This document shows positions 34,003 to 46,050 of a DNA stretch of 64,000 nucleotides, in pieces (position 1 is the first letter of the stretch; every line of letters begins with the position of its first letter). A program made the position numbers and the translations under genes. Under the pieces are notes generated by a model, which was given only the letters and a program-made list of their open reading frames with translations, was not told the origin of the DNA and did no database searches. This stretch comes from Fragilaria crotonensis (lineage: Eukaryota > Bacillariophyta > Fragilariophyceae > Fragilariales > Fragilariaceae). The DNA lies in assembly GCA_022925895.1 (NCBI GenBank), contig JAKSYS010000187.1, positions 1 through 64,000 of the forward strand. Reading direction: 5' to 3'.

Positions 34003-37000
34003 TCAACTGTGAATAGACGAAGCCGCTGTCAAAGTCAAGGACACACGTTGTTGCTCCTGATCAAGATGGTGGTAAGTACAAATGTATGCTCTTGCCCGCG
34101 ATGCAAATTTCTCAATTCTCACTTTACTCAGTACATTCACAGGACATGTACATTCCCTCACAAGTCGTTTGAAGTTCTCGCGACCTCGTTTTTGTGAAAC
34201 TGGAATGCGACGATAAAACGACTTTGCATGCGCCCAACTGTATTCGATGCCTTCACCGGCAAGCTCAGCGTGGAATTTTGGGGTCAGTTGAACTCTAACT
34301 CCGAGTTGAGTCCCCAGATATTGAAGAGCCGTCTCCTCCTCTTTAAAATTGGTGCACTCCGCCATTATATGGCGAAGTGAGAAACGTAATTCAATATCTC
34401 CTGTGATTGCATCCTTGCGCCCATCCAATCATGTGTACTATTTGTCTAACGATGCTTCGCCTATAAGTCCTCTCTCCCATAGGACTTGTGGAAGACCTTT
34501 TTGGTTGTCCGTGCCATCCAGCAATATTCTGTTGCTTCTCCTCCTCAAAGATGTCAACGTTGTGCCTTTGGGCGAATTCTTGGAGTTCTCATCTCGTGAA
34601 GTTGTTCCTCTGCTGTGGAAGCTCTACTCCAGCTTCTGTCAGTGCCTTTGAAAGAACTTTCTTTGACCGTTCGACTCGTCTGCTCCGTCCTGTTGCTCGG
34701 TCATTGCATTGTGCTTCTCTCTGCTCACGAGTGAGATACCACGGACCGGTGTTGTCCAATTCAAAAGTCATTGATTGAATATCTCCAACTTTCAACTTTG
34801 GTGAGTAAGGACCGAGAAAGCCATCTTCTTTTGATATTGTTGTGTTTCTCATTACGTGCTGCGCCCCCCAAAGCTTCGTGACATGTGCACGGCGCTGAGT
34901 GCGCCATGGCGCTTTCGTCTATGTCCCTGACTGTGATCAAACAAAAATATGAAATCATACTCCGAGTATAGAACTTGCAGGCAATCCACAACGTCTTCAA
35001 ACTGCAAACTCATTAGGAAGCTATTCCAGTAGCCTTCGTTGTTGGCTCCGATGTACAGATACTTCACGAAGGGCGATTCGGTCAACAATGGTTTGTGAAC
35101 GGACTTCAAAATTTCCATGGCTGCGTGCGTGTCAAGGTAAGTCTTGTGAATTCCTCGCCTTTCTTTATTACCCTTTTCTAACTCAGCGGTTGTCATTTCG
35201 CGTCCAAATCCAAACTCTCTTGACACGAAGGCTGACAGCATGTAGCCGTCACCTTCGGACTTCGGCAACAGCGGACGTTGGCCTTTGGGTCCCACCCACG
35301 TCTTCGAACCAAGAAGATACTGAGCGAACACGCTCTCGTCTTGCCCAACTATCATCATAAGAGGTCTTGTCTGTGAGGAGACACGAATGCTGGTAGCTGG
35401 CTTCTTGTCTTGGTAGAGCTGGTGCTCCTGCTGCTGGTCCCTTGTGATTTGATTCCAGTAATTGACATGTAACTCAATCCTTTCTTCATTGCTCACGATG
35501 TCATGATACGAATATCCGAAATCAATATTAATACATTTGATAGTTTTTGCTTCATTAACTGATAGTTGAACCCATCTCTTACAATAGGGCTCAAACTCAG
35601 TTAAATAGCTAGCATCTGCAGAAGATCAAACGAGAAGCAATTACGTCGTCACGTTCGTGACCATCAACATAAATGCTTTTTTTCGAGTGTTGTATTTAAA
35701 CCCTAGGAGTCGCATCCACCTCCAAGTAGTTGTCAAGCTCATGGTCTCCAGTCCATGAGCATTTAAAAAGGAATTGATTGTTGATTCGTCATCATCACAA
35801 TTGTTACATGTAGCATTAGTTGTAGTAATACTAAAATCCGCCCTGTCGTTGTTGCATTGTTGTTCTTTGTGCCATGTCGAAGTCAGTCTTGGTAAAATTG
35901 AGGTGATGATGAAGTCGTGAACACTCTCTATAGTTAGTGTTCCTAAATTCTCGATGCCAAACGACACAACCTGATCCTTCGCGTCGGGGTAGAGTTCGAG
36001 CAACTTTGGGAGAGGGCGCTTCCTGCACTGGACATAAGGATGATTTGGATGCGGCAAACACTCAAATTCCCTGAAGACCTTATTCAAATTTGCGATGGTC
36101 TTGAAGAAGGTAGCTTGTCGTATTCCAAGTCTGTTTAGCAATGGCAAGCTTGCTTACAACAGTCATGCCATGTCACTTTGTTCATATTGGAAAGCGCCAA
36201 CTGATATGCACAACACAAAAATGTCAATCTCTGCCAAATCTGAAGAATCTCAAGCTAAGTACAGTAATTGTCAACATCTCTTCCCACTATGACATTTCTC
36301 CAGCCATCTTCACTCTCGTTTGCAGATTGTAGCAGTCGGATTCTTCGCTCAAGTGCCTCCTTTGCATTTTCATATTCTGGCGTTGTATCAGCATTGCCAA
36401 CGGGTGCTGCTGAGGAGCTTCGTCTCCTCCTTGTTCTGGAACTAGTAGCACTTCTCCCAGCAGTAGCTACTACTTGTCGGTTGAAAAACCTGGCGGGCCT
36501 CAGGGCTGTCAGGTCAATACAACACTGCTGCATTATTTGGTTGTTGATGGTGATGATCCTTCTCTGGTTCTTCTTCTTCCTCTAACCTTGGGCGCTTGTT
36601 CGGTGACGGTATTTCATCATCAGCAGTCGTGCTTTTGTCTGCGAGAGGACCAGGTCGCGCCCTGGTCGAAGGAATTACCAACACATTTGCCGCTGCTGCT
36701 TCAAGCACTCTTACCTTCCAAGCTTGGTTTAGAGGATTTGGATATGGTACCTGTCTTTTTTCTTGGGTAAAGTAGTAATATTGGCGATGCTGGAACCGCA
36801 CGTGGAACACGCCAGTGTTGTTGGATCCATCGAACCTCGACATCACACCAGCTCCGAACGAACTTGATTTCGTGAAGGCTGCGTTGAATTTTCGGGCATC
36901 AATAGTCAGAGAAGCATCAATGTGTCCTGTTCTCTTGATTACTTCCACCCAAGTTTCAGCTGGGAGCCAACAATTCATCAATCTGGGTCCATACGTTGGA

Positions 37001-37059
37001 TCAAAACGAGTCAATATCGCAGCCTTTGTCAAAATCGTGTAAATTCCTTGGTCAGCCAT
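34003..37059 (-). mobile_element. Decayed DDE transposon (IS630/Tc1-mariner-like style)
   Basis: Successive minus-strand pieces follow one transposase in order. 37059-36514 is an N-terminal region with RPRLEEEEEPEKD. 36533-36255 is a basic, coiled-coil-like part (RTRRRRSSS ... EALERRIRLLQ). 36147-35641 is a helix-turn-helix-like region ending in TWRWMRLLGFKYNTRKKAF. 35496-34852 is a DDE core with a first Asp in MIVGQDESVF and a second in YDFIFLFDHSQGH. 34852-34589 and 34428-34003 are the C-terminal parts (GEGIEYSWAHAKSFYRR). At least four frame changes or stops separate them. The family resembles a transposase-like group that is repetitive in diatoms, and the superfamily assignment is tentative. 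Terminal repeats were not found. Confidence 0.65.
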
Positions 37060-37804
37060 CGTCGTGACAAGCTACCCAACCCATTCAGTTCGATAGTTGA
37101 AAGTATTTAAAAGGCAACTATTGGGGCTGGGTAGCTTAAACAGAGTGGAATGGTTGCACACGACCGCATGCAATCTCATTGTGGAACGCTTGCTTCCACC
37201 ACGATGAAAATTCTATTTGCTGACGTCCTACGTTAATTTCTTTAGGCTGCACGTACATTAAGTATTGGGTGCTGCGCCAGGTTTCTCGGAGACGAAACCT
37301 GCCATACTAGACGTACTGTGAGTTTTGAACTATTGTGCGGAAGCTGATGTTGAGTCGTGCGAGTCGATCGTTTTTGGGCCGTCCCAATTCATCACCTCCC
37401 CAACACGTACCAGTTAAAAATGGCTTTGAGTCATTAAAAAACACCATGTTGGACTAAAAAGTTCTCAATGAAAATCTGACGCAATCAATCAACTTCAAGT
37501 GCCACACATGTCGATCATGCTTTATGCTTCATCATGGTTGAATCATTTCTATACTGGACAAAGAATTCATGAAGATATTGATGCCTTTAGAAGCGTCGTT
37601 CTCGGTTTAATGGCTCTAAGCAATTTACAGGGTTATATATATACCTGAATATTTTTCAATATTTGTCCGTTGAGTTTTTTTACCCCATTCAACATAATCT
37701 CATCATCGTCGTCATCCAATTTCTTTGTACTGCTACGCTGATTCTACGTCGCAATTTGGTAACACGCCAAAACCTTATATAATTCATCACGTGAAGTACA
37801 AGGC
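37060..37804. other. No gene recognised
   Basis: Flank of the transposon relic; may include its non-coding end. No supported features. Confidence 0.35.
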
Positions 37805-38005
37805 GTGGGAACTACAGTTAAGCAGCTATCTATATTTCTCGCAATGATTAAAAAAAATACTGCATGGAATGTCTACATAAAATTGGTGGCCCGGCTCAAT
37901 GGTGGAAAATTTGAGATGTGCAAAATCTCCGAGGTACCAACATCCATTGCGTTCAGCAAAACCGCGGCTTCCAAAATGCCTGTTTTGCACTGCAAAGGAA
38001 AGTAG
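37805..38005 (+). pseudogene. Possible GST/eEF1B-gamma N-terminal fragment
   Basis: The 66-codon frame contains IKLVARLNGGKFEMCKI and KTAASKMPVLHCKGK. This resembles the thioredoxin-like N-terminus of eEF1B-gamma and GST proteins (LIAAKYNGVEIE ... FLKLNPFGKVPVLE). The cis-Pro motif (MPVL) is kept. No downstream helical GST domain was found, so it appears to be an isolated remnant. The similarity is short and was judged by eye. Confidence 0.35.
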
Positions 38006-38322
38006 GTGCACATGGCAAGGAACGTCATTGCCGTATGTGAAGCAGTAATTAGAATGATATTGAGCACCTTTTTTGTAGAGGTCGTGAAAATTACACCATT
38101 TAGTGGCTCAATTTTTTTTAAGGGCTCAAAGCCATTTTTAACTGGTAGTAAGGCCATGACGCCATGACATCTACTCCTCAGAAGGTGACTCCTGTTCACG
38201 GTTTTGTGGTATTTGTTTTAAGGTTCCTCTCAAATTTCAACTGTCTTGTCCTTTGCTCGTCTCAGTTTTCAGAACAGAAAGAATCACATTCTCGACTTCT
38301 ATAGACACATTTAAAATCAAGC

Positions 38323-39339
38323 TTATGCATCACCAGCAACTTCTAAATCACAAATCTTTTCGTTCTTGTTGGTGCGCAATTCAAAGCTCAGCGGAAGGAA
38401 ATAATCCGACTCGTCTTCCGGTGTGTTGATTTGAATTCCACCCAACAATGCAATTCTTCCCGTCCCTGCAACTGCTTGACATCCCTTGGCCATGATACGG
38501 TCCATGATCCCCTTCTGAGCATCATACATTGCAAATGGCAATTCCACCATTTTATCTGCCGCCTTTTCCAAACGTTCACCATACGGGAGTAACAAGTGAT
38601 TGACAAAGGATTGTTGGGCATCGACAACATCCATGGAAATTTGTTGCGGTGCCACTTCACCCCGGCGAGCACATGCGACATGTCCTGCAGCGACACAGGC
38701 CGATCCACAACAGGCATTGGTCAGTGCCAATCCACGACGATTGACAGTCCCGACCGTCCCATCGTGATCAATCCCCACGTGTGGTCCGTACACAATCAAA
38801 CAATCACCACCATCCGGAATGTGCGATGCAAAGGAACCAAAGGATGTCACACCTCCAAATGGGAATCCAGAAAGACCACCCATGGAGAATGTTTCGCCAT
38901 AGACAGCTGCGAAATCCTTTTCGAGGTGACGATTCAGTTCATCGCAACAAAAGGACGTTGCGACGAGTGTGGTGGCACCGTAACCGTGGGTTGAGAGGAC
39001 TCTGGAAACCTTGTCGACGAGATCAGCGTTGGTGATCGCTTTTGGATATACAGAAAAAACTTTATCAGTACACTGTTGAAATAGTACAGTGGCTGCATTG
39101 TGAGTATCAAAATCATGGGTTTGTATTCCAAAATTCAAGAACACGATTGACTTACCACTGACTGTTCGAACACGACGCACGGCCACACCCACACACATAT
39201 TATAGTGAAGAAATGTTGATCAATTGGTTAGTATGCGAGGGCATCAAGCATCGAATCTGCACTGAAGTATACTTACGAACGCGCGGAATTTGGTTGAGTT
39301 GATATTGACTGCTGATCGCCTTAGAGCATTGAGCATCAT
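38323..39339 (-). CDS. LCIB-family (beta/theta-type) carbonic anhydrase, copy 1
   Basis: Exon 1, 39277-39339, encodes MMLNALRRSAVNINSTKFRAF. The intron 39073-39276 starts GTAAGT and ends CAACAG. Exon 2 is 38323-39072. The product is 270 residues. The family core is complete: SFCCDELNR, SMGGLSGFPFGG, HIPDGGDCLIVYGPHVGID, then NACCGSACVAAGHVAC. By analogy with LCIB structures, zinc would be held by Cys (CCDELNR), His (GPHVG) and Cys (ACCGSAC), with Asp and Arg of CCDELNR nearby. LCIB proteins interconvert CO2 and bicarbonate or recapture leaked CO2. The N-terminus is basic and amphipathic without acids, suggesting a mitochondrial presequence. The unspliced frame opening at 39198 is intron read-through. 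Copy 2 has the same intron position. Confidence 0.9.
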
Positions 39340-40633
39340 CGTGAACGTCGTTCTGAACCTCTTTGCAAAGGATTGTGAGTGCCGATTCGAATGCAAGTCA
39401 CCTCTACTTGGCGGATTCACAGACTACTATTTGGAGAAGTTTGTGTGAAGGTGACGTATGCCTTTCCGCTTATCCGATCTCCAATCTGCAATACTGGTAT
39501 GATAGTAGATAGTAGTAGTAATGTTGAGCAATCTCGAGAGGCACACGCAGCATCGCTCTTCTTCTGATCGTCAAATTATGCATTTTCTTCTTCTCTACTT
39601 TAGCACGAGGTAGTACTACAAGTACTTGTACTTTCATCTTCAGTCCGAGGGAGACGTGTCTATACAATTCGGTCATCGGTCATCGGTCATCGGAATGGTA
39701 TGTGACAAGAAGATCTAAGATCTTTTTTAGAGGGTCCAGTAACTGTATGCCAGTAATACACTACCAAGTAGCAAGTATGCAAACTCCACGCAACTCGTAC
39801 TGCCGTTAATGGTTAACGCATAGAGGAAAAACGAAAAAGCATAACACATATCTTTAAAATTTAACCGGCTTTCTTGGTTCAAAAGTTGCTTTAAAATCAA
39901 AGTTGGACTGATCTCATCATCTAATCTGTTGCTCCACCCGCAGCTTTTCATGATTACAACATGACAATTCACAAATGTCTCATCTCGAATAAGGATGGTA
40001 CACTACTACTGTTTGCAAGGATCGTGCGGTCGCCACAGTTGAAATCAGGTCACCTCAAGTGAGGACCCCAGAACAATATGAACCCGCGACACAAAACCTT
40101 AATTTACCCCGGCAAAAGCTTCATATTCTCCGGATTTAGGTAGGGTGCGCCACCCTGGCCACGATAGGGTATCATAGATCCCTCTATCCCTTGAGGAAGT
40201 ACACCTCAATACTACAGAGTAAAATACTCCGTCCGAGCTCAAGACGAGGGGCTTCGTCATAATCAGAACAACAATGTCACTAAACACATCCAAGTTCTCT
40301 ATCCTTGATATGCGCTAAGAACAACAGTGTCAACGTGTCTTGGAGTATACCTTGATTCCGATATATAACAACTGTTGGAAGTATTTAGCACATGCAACGC
40401 ACTGTCGGCGTCTACAAGGCAGATGGGATCACCAAATGTATGATAACTGTAACACAACATTGCCGTGACGCAATAGCAATGTACTCAAACAAACAGCTGA
40501 GGGGTAGTAGCCCGACTACCTGGTACTAGTCTTAGGGAGTTCAAATATCGATCTTAGATTTACAAGATATCTGCGAAAAAATTATACCCACTCAATGCTC
40601 TAGCCAGTTGTGAGCACCATGTGCACGACCTTT
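39340..40633. other. Spacer between tandem LCIB-like genes
   Basis: No gene recognised. It carries the promoter of copy 1 at its left end and ACTACCTGGTACTAG near 40515-40529. The rest shows no clear motif. Confidence 0.5.
39451..39460. promoter_or_regulatory. CRE-like element GTGACGTATG upstream of LCIB copy 1
   Basis: The 10-mer lies about 113 bp upstream of the start codon at 39339. The same 10-mer in the same orientation lies about 123 bp upstream of copy 2. It contains TGACGT, the core of known diatom CO2/cAMP-responsive elements bound by bZIP factors. Function is inferred from position and sharing. Confidence 0.55.
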
Positions 40634-41610
40634 TTAGAGGGCCAAATCAGCGATCTTCTCGTTCTTGTTTGTACGAATGTCGAAGCTCAACGGAACGAAG
40701 TAGTCAGATTCGTCTTCAGGTGTGTTGACCTGGACACCACCCAACAAGGCAATTCTTCCCGAACCTCCAACAGCTTGGCATCCCTTGGCCAAGATTTGTT
40801 CCATGATCTCCTTCTGGGCATCATAAAGAGCAAGTGGAAGTTCGGCCATGACATCCGAAGCCTTGTCAAGACGCTCTCCGTATGGGAGCAACAAGTTGTT
40901 CACAAAAGTTTGCTGGGCGTCAACAACGGCAGTGGAGATCTCCTGTGGTGCGACCTCACCCTTGAGGGCGCACGCAACGTGTCCAGCGGCGGCGCAAGCA
41001 GATCCGCAGCATGTGTTGGTCAAGGCAATACCGCGACGGTTGACCTTTCCGACAGTTCCGTCCTTGTCAATTCCGACGTGTGGTCCAAAGATAACAAGGC
41101 AATCACCTCCATCAGGAATGTGGGAGGCGAATGCACCGAATGAGGTGAGACCTCCGAATGGGAATCCAGCAAGTCCTCCCATGGAGAAAGTGTCTCCATA
41201 GACAGCGGCGAAATCCTTCTCGAGCACACGGTTCACCTCGTCACAGCACAGAGAGGTGGCAACGAGAGTGGTCGATCCGTATCCATACTTGGAAAGAGCT
41301 CCAGTAACCTTGTCGACAAGTTCAGAGTTCGTTACAGCTTTTGGGTACACGGAAACAACTTTATCGGTGCACTGTGATAGAATTTGTGAGTTAGGATGTC
41401 GGACTTGAAACTCACTTCAATGGTGCCATTCGGGTACTTACAACAGACTGCTCATTTCAATTCAAGTGACGCCAAGAGTTTCAGAGTGAAGAAAATGACA
41501 TTAGACTTTACATGATTGTTGCGGTTCCGAATCACTAGTGTCGAGAGACTTACGAAAGAACGGAACTTGGCAGAGTTGGCGGCCGTGCGCTTCAGAACAA
41601 CGAGCATCAT
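40634..41610 (-). CDS. LCIB-family (beta/theta-type) carbonic anhydrase, copy 2
   Basis: Exon 1, 41554-41610, encodes MMLVVLKRTAANSAKFRSF. The intron 41372-41553 starts GTAAGT and ends TCACAG. Exon 2 is 40634-41371. The product is 264 residues. Predicted zinc and active-site residues: Cys61/Cys62, Asp63 and Arg67 (CCDEVNR), His117 (FGPHVGID) and Cys140/Cys141 (NTCCGSAC). The protein matches copy 1 almost throughout, and both introns fall at the same codon before CTDKV, proving tandem duplication. The short basic N-terminus suggests mitochondrial targeting; there is no plastid Ser-Ala-Phe leader. The upstream region has a cluster of TGACGT/ACGTCA sites, suggesting CO2 regulation. Confidence 0.9.
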
Positions 41611-41731
41611 CTTGGGATGTTTGAGTTTGTTGCGTTATTAGATGAGGCTGGATCAAGTTGTGAGAATATTCCTTCGTGATGAACCTCTCCATGTTAGCAG
41701 AGCATGTGCTATCTCTGTGAACTTGAGGTCT

Positions 41732-41880
41732 GTGACGTATGTACACCAAGCATTGTCACCAAAGCTGACGAAAGGATGACGTCGATAATGCACGTCTCGT
41801 AGGATTCTACGTTTCAAAAGTTCGGACAAGGCAACGTCACTGTGAAGTCAGAAATTGCATCCTGCTTGACGTCATGACGA
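41732..41880. promoter_or_regulatory. Cluster of CRE-like elements upstream of LCIB copy 2
   Basis: Four TGACGT-type cores lie within 145 bp: TGACGT 41733-41738 (in GTGACGTATG), TGACGT 41777-41782, ACGTCA 41834-41839 and the full palindrome TGACGTCA 41867-41874, followed by TGACGA at 41875-41880. They sit about 120-265 bp upstream of the start codon at 41610. A single 6-mer is expected about once per 2 kb by chance on both strands, so the density is notable. Confidence 0.6.
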
Positions 41881-43152
41881 CGCCAAGTTGTTGTGACGAT
41901 CTTGACAACGGAATTTGAAAAATGGAACGGGGCGAAAGTTCGCCTTCGACCGACACGACTCGCGTACCAGTTGGTGGATTCCGCTTATAGTTTGTGTAGC
42001 AGTGCGCATCGAGTAAGCATCGTTTAACCCCGAGATCACATTCCTCACATGCTAGTTGGATCTACTAGTTCAGTTGTCGTCAAGAGCATTGGACATCGAT
42101 ACGTGGCAACGCAGACCTCCGTTTCGACTCTCCCAGTGGATGCCACCCACTCCTTACTTTTCCTGACGGAAGCAGGCGCAAATGGAAATAGAAATGATAT
42201 TGAAAGGGAGTCCGACATAGGTGTGATTGCAACCTTTGTTTGGGCGTCGACTCGCTTCACTTTCTTATCAGGTGAATCACATCTTGCGCTCTGGAACGCA
42301 AATGCGGTTCATCTTGGAGGGTGAAGTCCATGGTTATAGGTCGAGTGGAAATGGAGGTTCTTGTGAGTTTTGTGAGATGACAGGATGGCAAACGTCCATG
42401 GGCATTGCGTGCCCAGGAGTCTGGAGGCCAATCTGCAGGCCTATTAAGTCCTCGTGAATTATAGCTTTGCACTCGAAGATGTGTAGTCCTCCGCGTATGA
42501 CTGAAGCCTTACTGGAATAGGAGTACTACCGTTGGTGGTACAGCCTGCCATACAGCTGTGCGATTGCTTGCCGTGCCATAGGTACTAGTACAATTAGCAC
42601 GTGGCACCCTAAAATGAGCGATCGGCAGGCTATTTGCACCGTATCAGGCTATTCGACTGCACCTGAAAAATTTCGAGGCCGTCTCATCCGTCACACAATG
42701 AGAAAGGCCTTATTGATTCCCTGGAGCACTAACAAGGCTCTTAATATGGAGCCTTGGCCCTATATTGCATGAACTCGGAAGGCCAATATTACCTCTAACC
42801 GCGTAGCATGAGGCCCATCCGATGGTTTGAAGTTAAGTTCGATGGCAGGTGTATCAGGGAAGAATCGTTTGCGAAGAGAGAGAGACACACACACAGGATA
42901 GCTCGTAACGACCCCCTCCATTTCCCAGGAGTATCCATATCATCCAGAGGGGAGTTCCATGACGGTTGCTAAACTCGAGGTGAGTTCAAGTCTCAGTTGT
43001 TGCAGTTGCGTAGAACAATGCATGTCAACTAGCATGTTTGAGGGTCTGACTAATACCTGTTGAACAGGGGTTGGATCAACAACCATTGTGAACTAAACAT
43101 ACCTTACTCTGACGAGTGCTGAGCGTGATTGGAGAAGCTACAGTGAGATTCC
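41881..43152. other. Intergenic, no gene recognised
   Basis: About 1.3 kb. The frame at 42049-42324 and its neighbours have no motifs. It includes the upstream flank of the spliced gene beginning near 43153. Confidence 0.4.
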
Positions 43153-44506
43153 TTGTCGATTTCATCAGTTGGCCTTCAAGGCCCCAAGCGCGCGCAGCAG
43201 GCAAAGTGGCGTTGGCAACTAATTCCAAGAAGATATTCCAAATCGTCGTACAAAAAGAGAGAACCAGTCAGCATGCAGCACGTCGCACTGACGCGAGAGG
43301 CAATAGAAGGAGAGCACCTGCAGTTGTCAGTGGCTCGGAAGAGACCAATTGTCACAAATGCTGTCAATCCAGGAACAACACAACGAAATCGAAGTCGGGA
43401 CACCACTTGGGGCCATGGTTCTTCGATCGGTAACATGGATGGTCACTCGTCGTGCTGGAACACGACTATTATTCGTTCTCCATACGGCGTTGAACCCGTA
43501 AGTACAAACGGGGAAAGCATTGCAATGCAGTTGGTTTCCACATCTCATCGCACGACTGAAGTACATTCCGACCATTCCTCCCATGTCAGACCCATCAAAC
43601 TTTTCCAACGGCACTGCGATACCTCTGTTAATTTCGACTGCCATGTCGGTTGGGATGACGTTGGGACAGCTCTCGCATCGTCTTTCGGAAGCGCCACAGC
43701 TTTCGCAGGTGCTATCGACAAAGGCTTCCAATTCGTCAAAGTTGGCTTTATCTGCAAGTCTCTTCGAGGTTGAATCTCGAGCACTTCTGAAAAGGTCAAT
43801 GATGCTGGCCGGCTTTGAAGAGGAGGACGTGTTGGAGGGTTCTGAACGGCACAATCAAGTCGCCGCGGCGATTCACAACGAGGAACGCCAACGATTGGAA
43901 ATCTTGATGCTTTCCAAACTGCGCCCGTGTGGTAGTGTGGAGGAACTCGTCCGTGATTCATCCCCGAAATATTTTTCGACTCAAGGTACGGCTGATTCAA
44001 GGATAACCACTCCATCGTTTCCGTCGGAAGGCCCCACCTTTGCCACTACCGAAGTGCGCCCTTGCGCATCAAGTCGCCGTCGTCGTCGCCATATGCATCG
44101 TCGGGGTAAATGCGGCCACAAAGCAATTCTCCATAGACCACCTGGCAAACCGGCACACATTGATTTTGTGGTTGGTGACATGATTGAATGTTTCGAAGGA
44201 ATTAAGCCTGTGGGTCCTAGTGGAGAGGGTGCCATGTGGCCGAGTGGATTTTTATGCGAAGAGATTGGCTCTCCTGAGGATCCGGTCCCACAGGATGTGG
44301 TGTGCGGGTCAAGTCTCAATGATTCTGATAGCGAAAAAGCGAAACCCCGGCACCGCCGCCCCCGGCAACTTTTGATGTCCGACAATGATTTTCTTGGGCC
44401 AGACGGAAGCGATGATTTCTTTTTACCTCATGGTGATGACGACGTTCTACTCGGACTTCTCAAGCTATGCGATACAGACACTGCGCGGGCCATGGAAGAG
44501 GTCTAA
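43153..44506 (+). CDS. Uncharacterised, mostly disordered protein (spliced model)
   Basis: No family recognised. Two open frames overlap here. A canonical donor (GTAAGT) at 43498 and acceptor (TTTCGCAG) ending at 43708 join them in phase 0 through a 211-bp intron, giving exon 1 43153-43497 and exon 2 43709-44506 (about 380 residues). The start could also be the ATG at 43273. Exon 2 encodes a possible helical segment (SLFEVESRALLKRSMMLAGF), a basic cluster (SSRRRRRHMHRRGKCGHK) and an acidic C-terminus (DGSDDFFLPHGDDDVLLGLL). An unspliced 328-residue frame from 43520 is the alternative. Nothing in the sequence assigns a role. Confidence 0.45.
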
Positions 44507-44736
44507 GGGGAAACCCAGGAATCGGAGCGCTTGATGTCAACAACGTATTGATAATCCCAACCCTGGTAAACTTTTAGAACTCCGAGCATTTTAATCCAAA
44601 TCATTGGTAACTTTCAACCAGAACGAATGCCGCGGTTTACAGCATGGCCGTTCATGATTAAAATGGCATTGAACCATATCTGGCTTTACAAGAGAGACCA
44701 TCTGCAGTGTGTGTAAAAGAAAACAGCAACAGCACA

Positions 44737-45690
44737 TTAAAGCTCTGATGCGATCATGTCATTACCACAGGATACAGTCATATCATAGCATCCTAAGATT
44801 GTTTGCTTTCCACACCCTGAACAAAAGTTCTTCCATCGTTGCAAGTATGGCAAGAATTCATCTGCAATTGGCATCATAAAGATGTTGATCCAATTGATTC
44901 CACTCACATCCATGGCATGGAACCGTGCGACCAAATCCGTTTCGGTCAAATCGGTTCGATTCATGAGACCAATTCCCAAAAGATTGCGTGGAACATACGT
45001 GACATGCCAATCGAGAGCACCCAAGAATCGTCCAGTTGAAAAGTAGTATGTATCCATGACAAGCCATCGTTGCAATGTTGCCGTTTGAAGTGTCTCAACA
45101 ACTTGTGGATCCATCGTATAGTCAGATGGATTCCTAGCACACGGACTATTGTCGGGTGCTTGGTTGATTCCAAAGAGTGCTTGGACGGCAGATGTGACGG
45201 GTATTCCATAAGGTTCCAATCCTTGTGCGAATCGACTTTGCCATGCCGTCCATGAAACAAAGTCGGATGTGGAGGCTCGTGGTGCACAATCTCGTTCGTC
45301 GTCCATGGAAAATCCCTGAATGTGCAAATGGTGGTGCAGGGCGAGGGCGTCCGTGATGAATAATTCAACGGGAGAATTGTGAGGAATGGAACCAGAAATG
45401 ATGAGCTGGAATTTCGTATTCGAATTCTTGGCAGCTTGGAACAAGGGAGCACAATTTTTCCATGCTGTCTGATCTAATTTCAATCCGCGGTCGGAAAATG
45501 AACATCCACACCATGCCTGAATGCCATCAATCATTGTGTTCCAAGTTGCATTGTTCAATTGACGAATCTGATCTGGTGCGCTTTTGTCATTTCCGTTTGC
45601 CCACGCCCAAAGTTGACGAGTTGCCGGTTGACTGTTGGAATAAGGGAGGACTAGTAGGAGAAGGAGAAGCGGGAGACGAATGGAAGGCAT
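44737..45690 (-). CDS. Secreted protein of unknown function, possible TIM-barrel hydrolase
   Basis: The intact 317-residue frame has a clear signal peptide (PLLLLLLVLPYSNS, cleavage near residue 20). The mature part has scattered Cys (CGCSF, FCSGCGKQTILGC) and several Asn-x-Ser/Thr sites. The order of predicted strands (TKFQLIISGSIP, HIQGFSMDDERD, RWLVMDTYYF, INWINIFMMP) and the acidic GFSMDDE segment resemble a glycoside-hydrolase-like barrel (GH18-type xDxxDE motif). The match is weak and catalysis is not shown. It is divergent from sulfotransferase copy D across 360 bp. Confidence 0.6.
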   Translation of the reverse strand: MPSIRLPLLLLLLVLPYSNSQPATRQLWAWANGNDKSAPDQIRQLNNATWNTMIDGIQAWCGCSFSDRGLKLDQTAWKNCAPLFQAAKNSNTKFQLIISGSIPHNSPVELFITDALALHHHLHIQGFSMDDERDCAPRASTSDFVSWTAWQSRFAQGLEPYGIPVTSAVQALFGINQAPDNSPCARNPSDYTMDPQVVETLQTATLQRWLVMDTYYFSTGRFLGALDWHVTYVPRNLLGIGLMNRTDLTETDLVARFHAMDVSGINWINIFMMPIADEFLPYLQRWKNFCSGCGKQTILGCYDMTVSCGNDMIASEL

Positions 45691-46050
45691 GGTTGATATC
45701 GTATGGATTCAATTGTGCGGCCTTTCATTGTTTTACTTGTACTGAACGGAGCCGATCCAAAATCCGTATCTTCGTGAATTGTTTTGAACCGATCCATTTG
45801 CGGCATTCCTACGTGGACAATACACTGACGGTACAGTATTACGACTGTGTATGGCTGAGTATTGAATCGTCTACGCGAAGTACTGCACACTGGAGCACTG
45901 AACGCTGCAGTGCTACTGCAGACAAAGTCAAAATCTGGCGCTCTCATTTGCTGCCACCGCTGCTAGTCATGGCCATGACGGACTGCTACGGCGATTTTCT
46001 GCGTGAGGCGGGCTTGACTCACACTGCCTGTCCTATCCATCACAAAAACG
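45691..46050. other. Divergent intergenic region
   Basis: 360 bp separating two divergent secretory-pathway genes; a shared promoter is plausible. CTGCAGTGCTACTGCAG at 45904-45920 is a short inverted repeat. Confidence 0.4.

Noticed and set aside
39073-39198. Alternative N-terminus of LCIB copy 1 starting at 39198
   Set aside because: It lies in the intron; the paralogue shows the same donor and acceptor and an equivalent exon 1.
43327-43854. Minus-strand 175-codon frame with several Cys
   Set aside because: Opposes a better plus-strand spliced model; the Cys spacing fits no known zinc motif.
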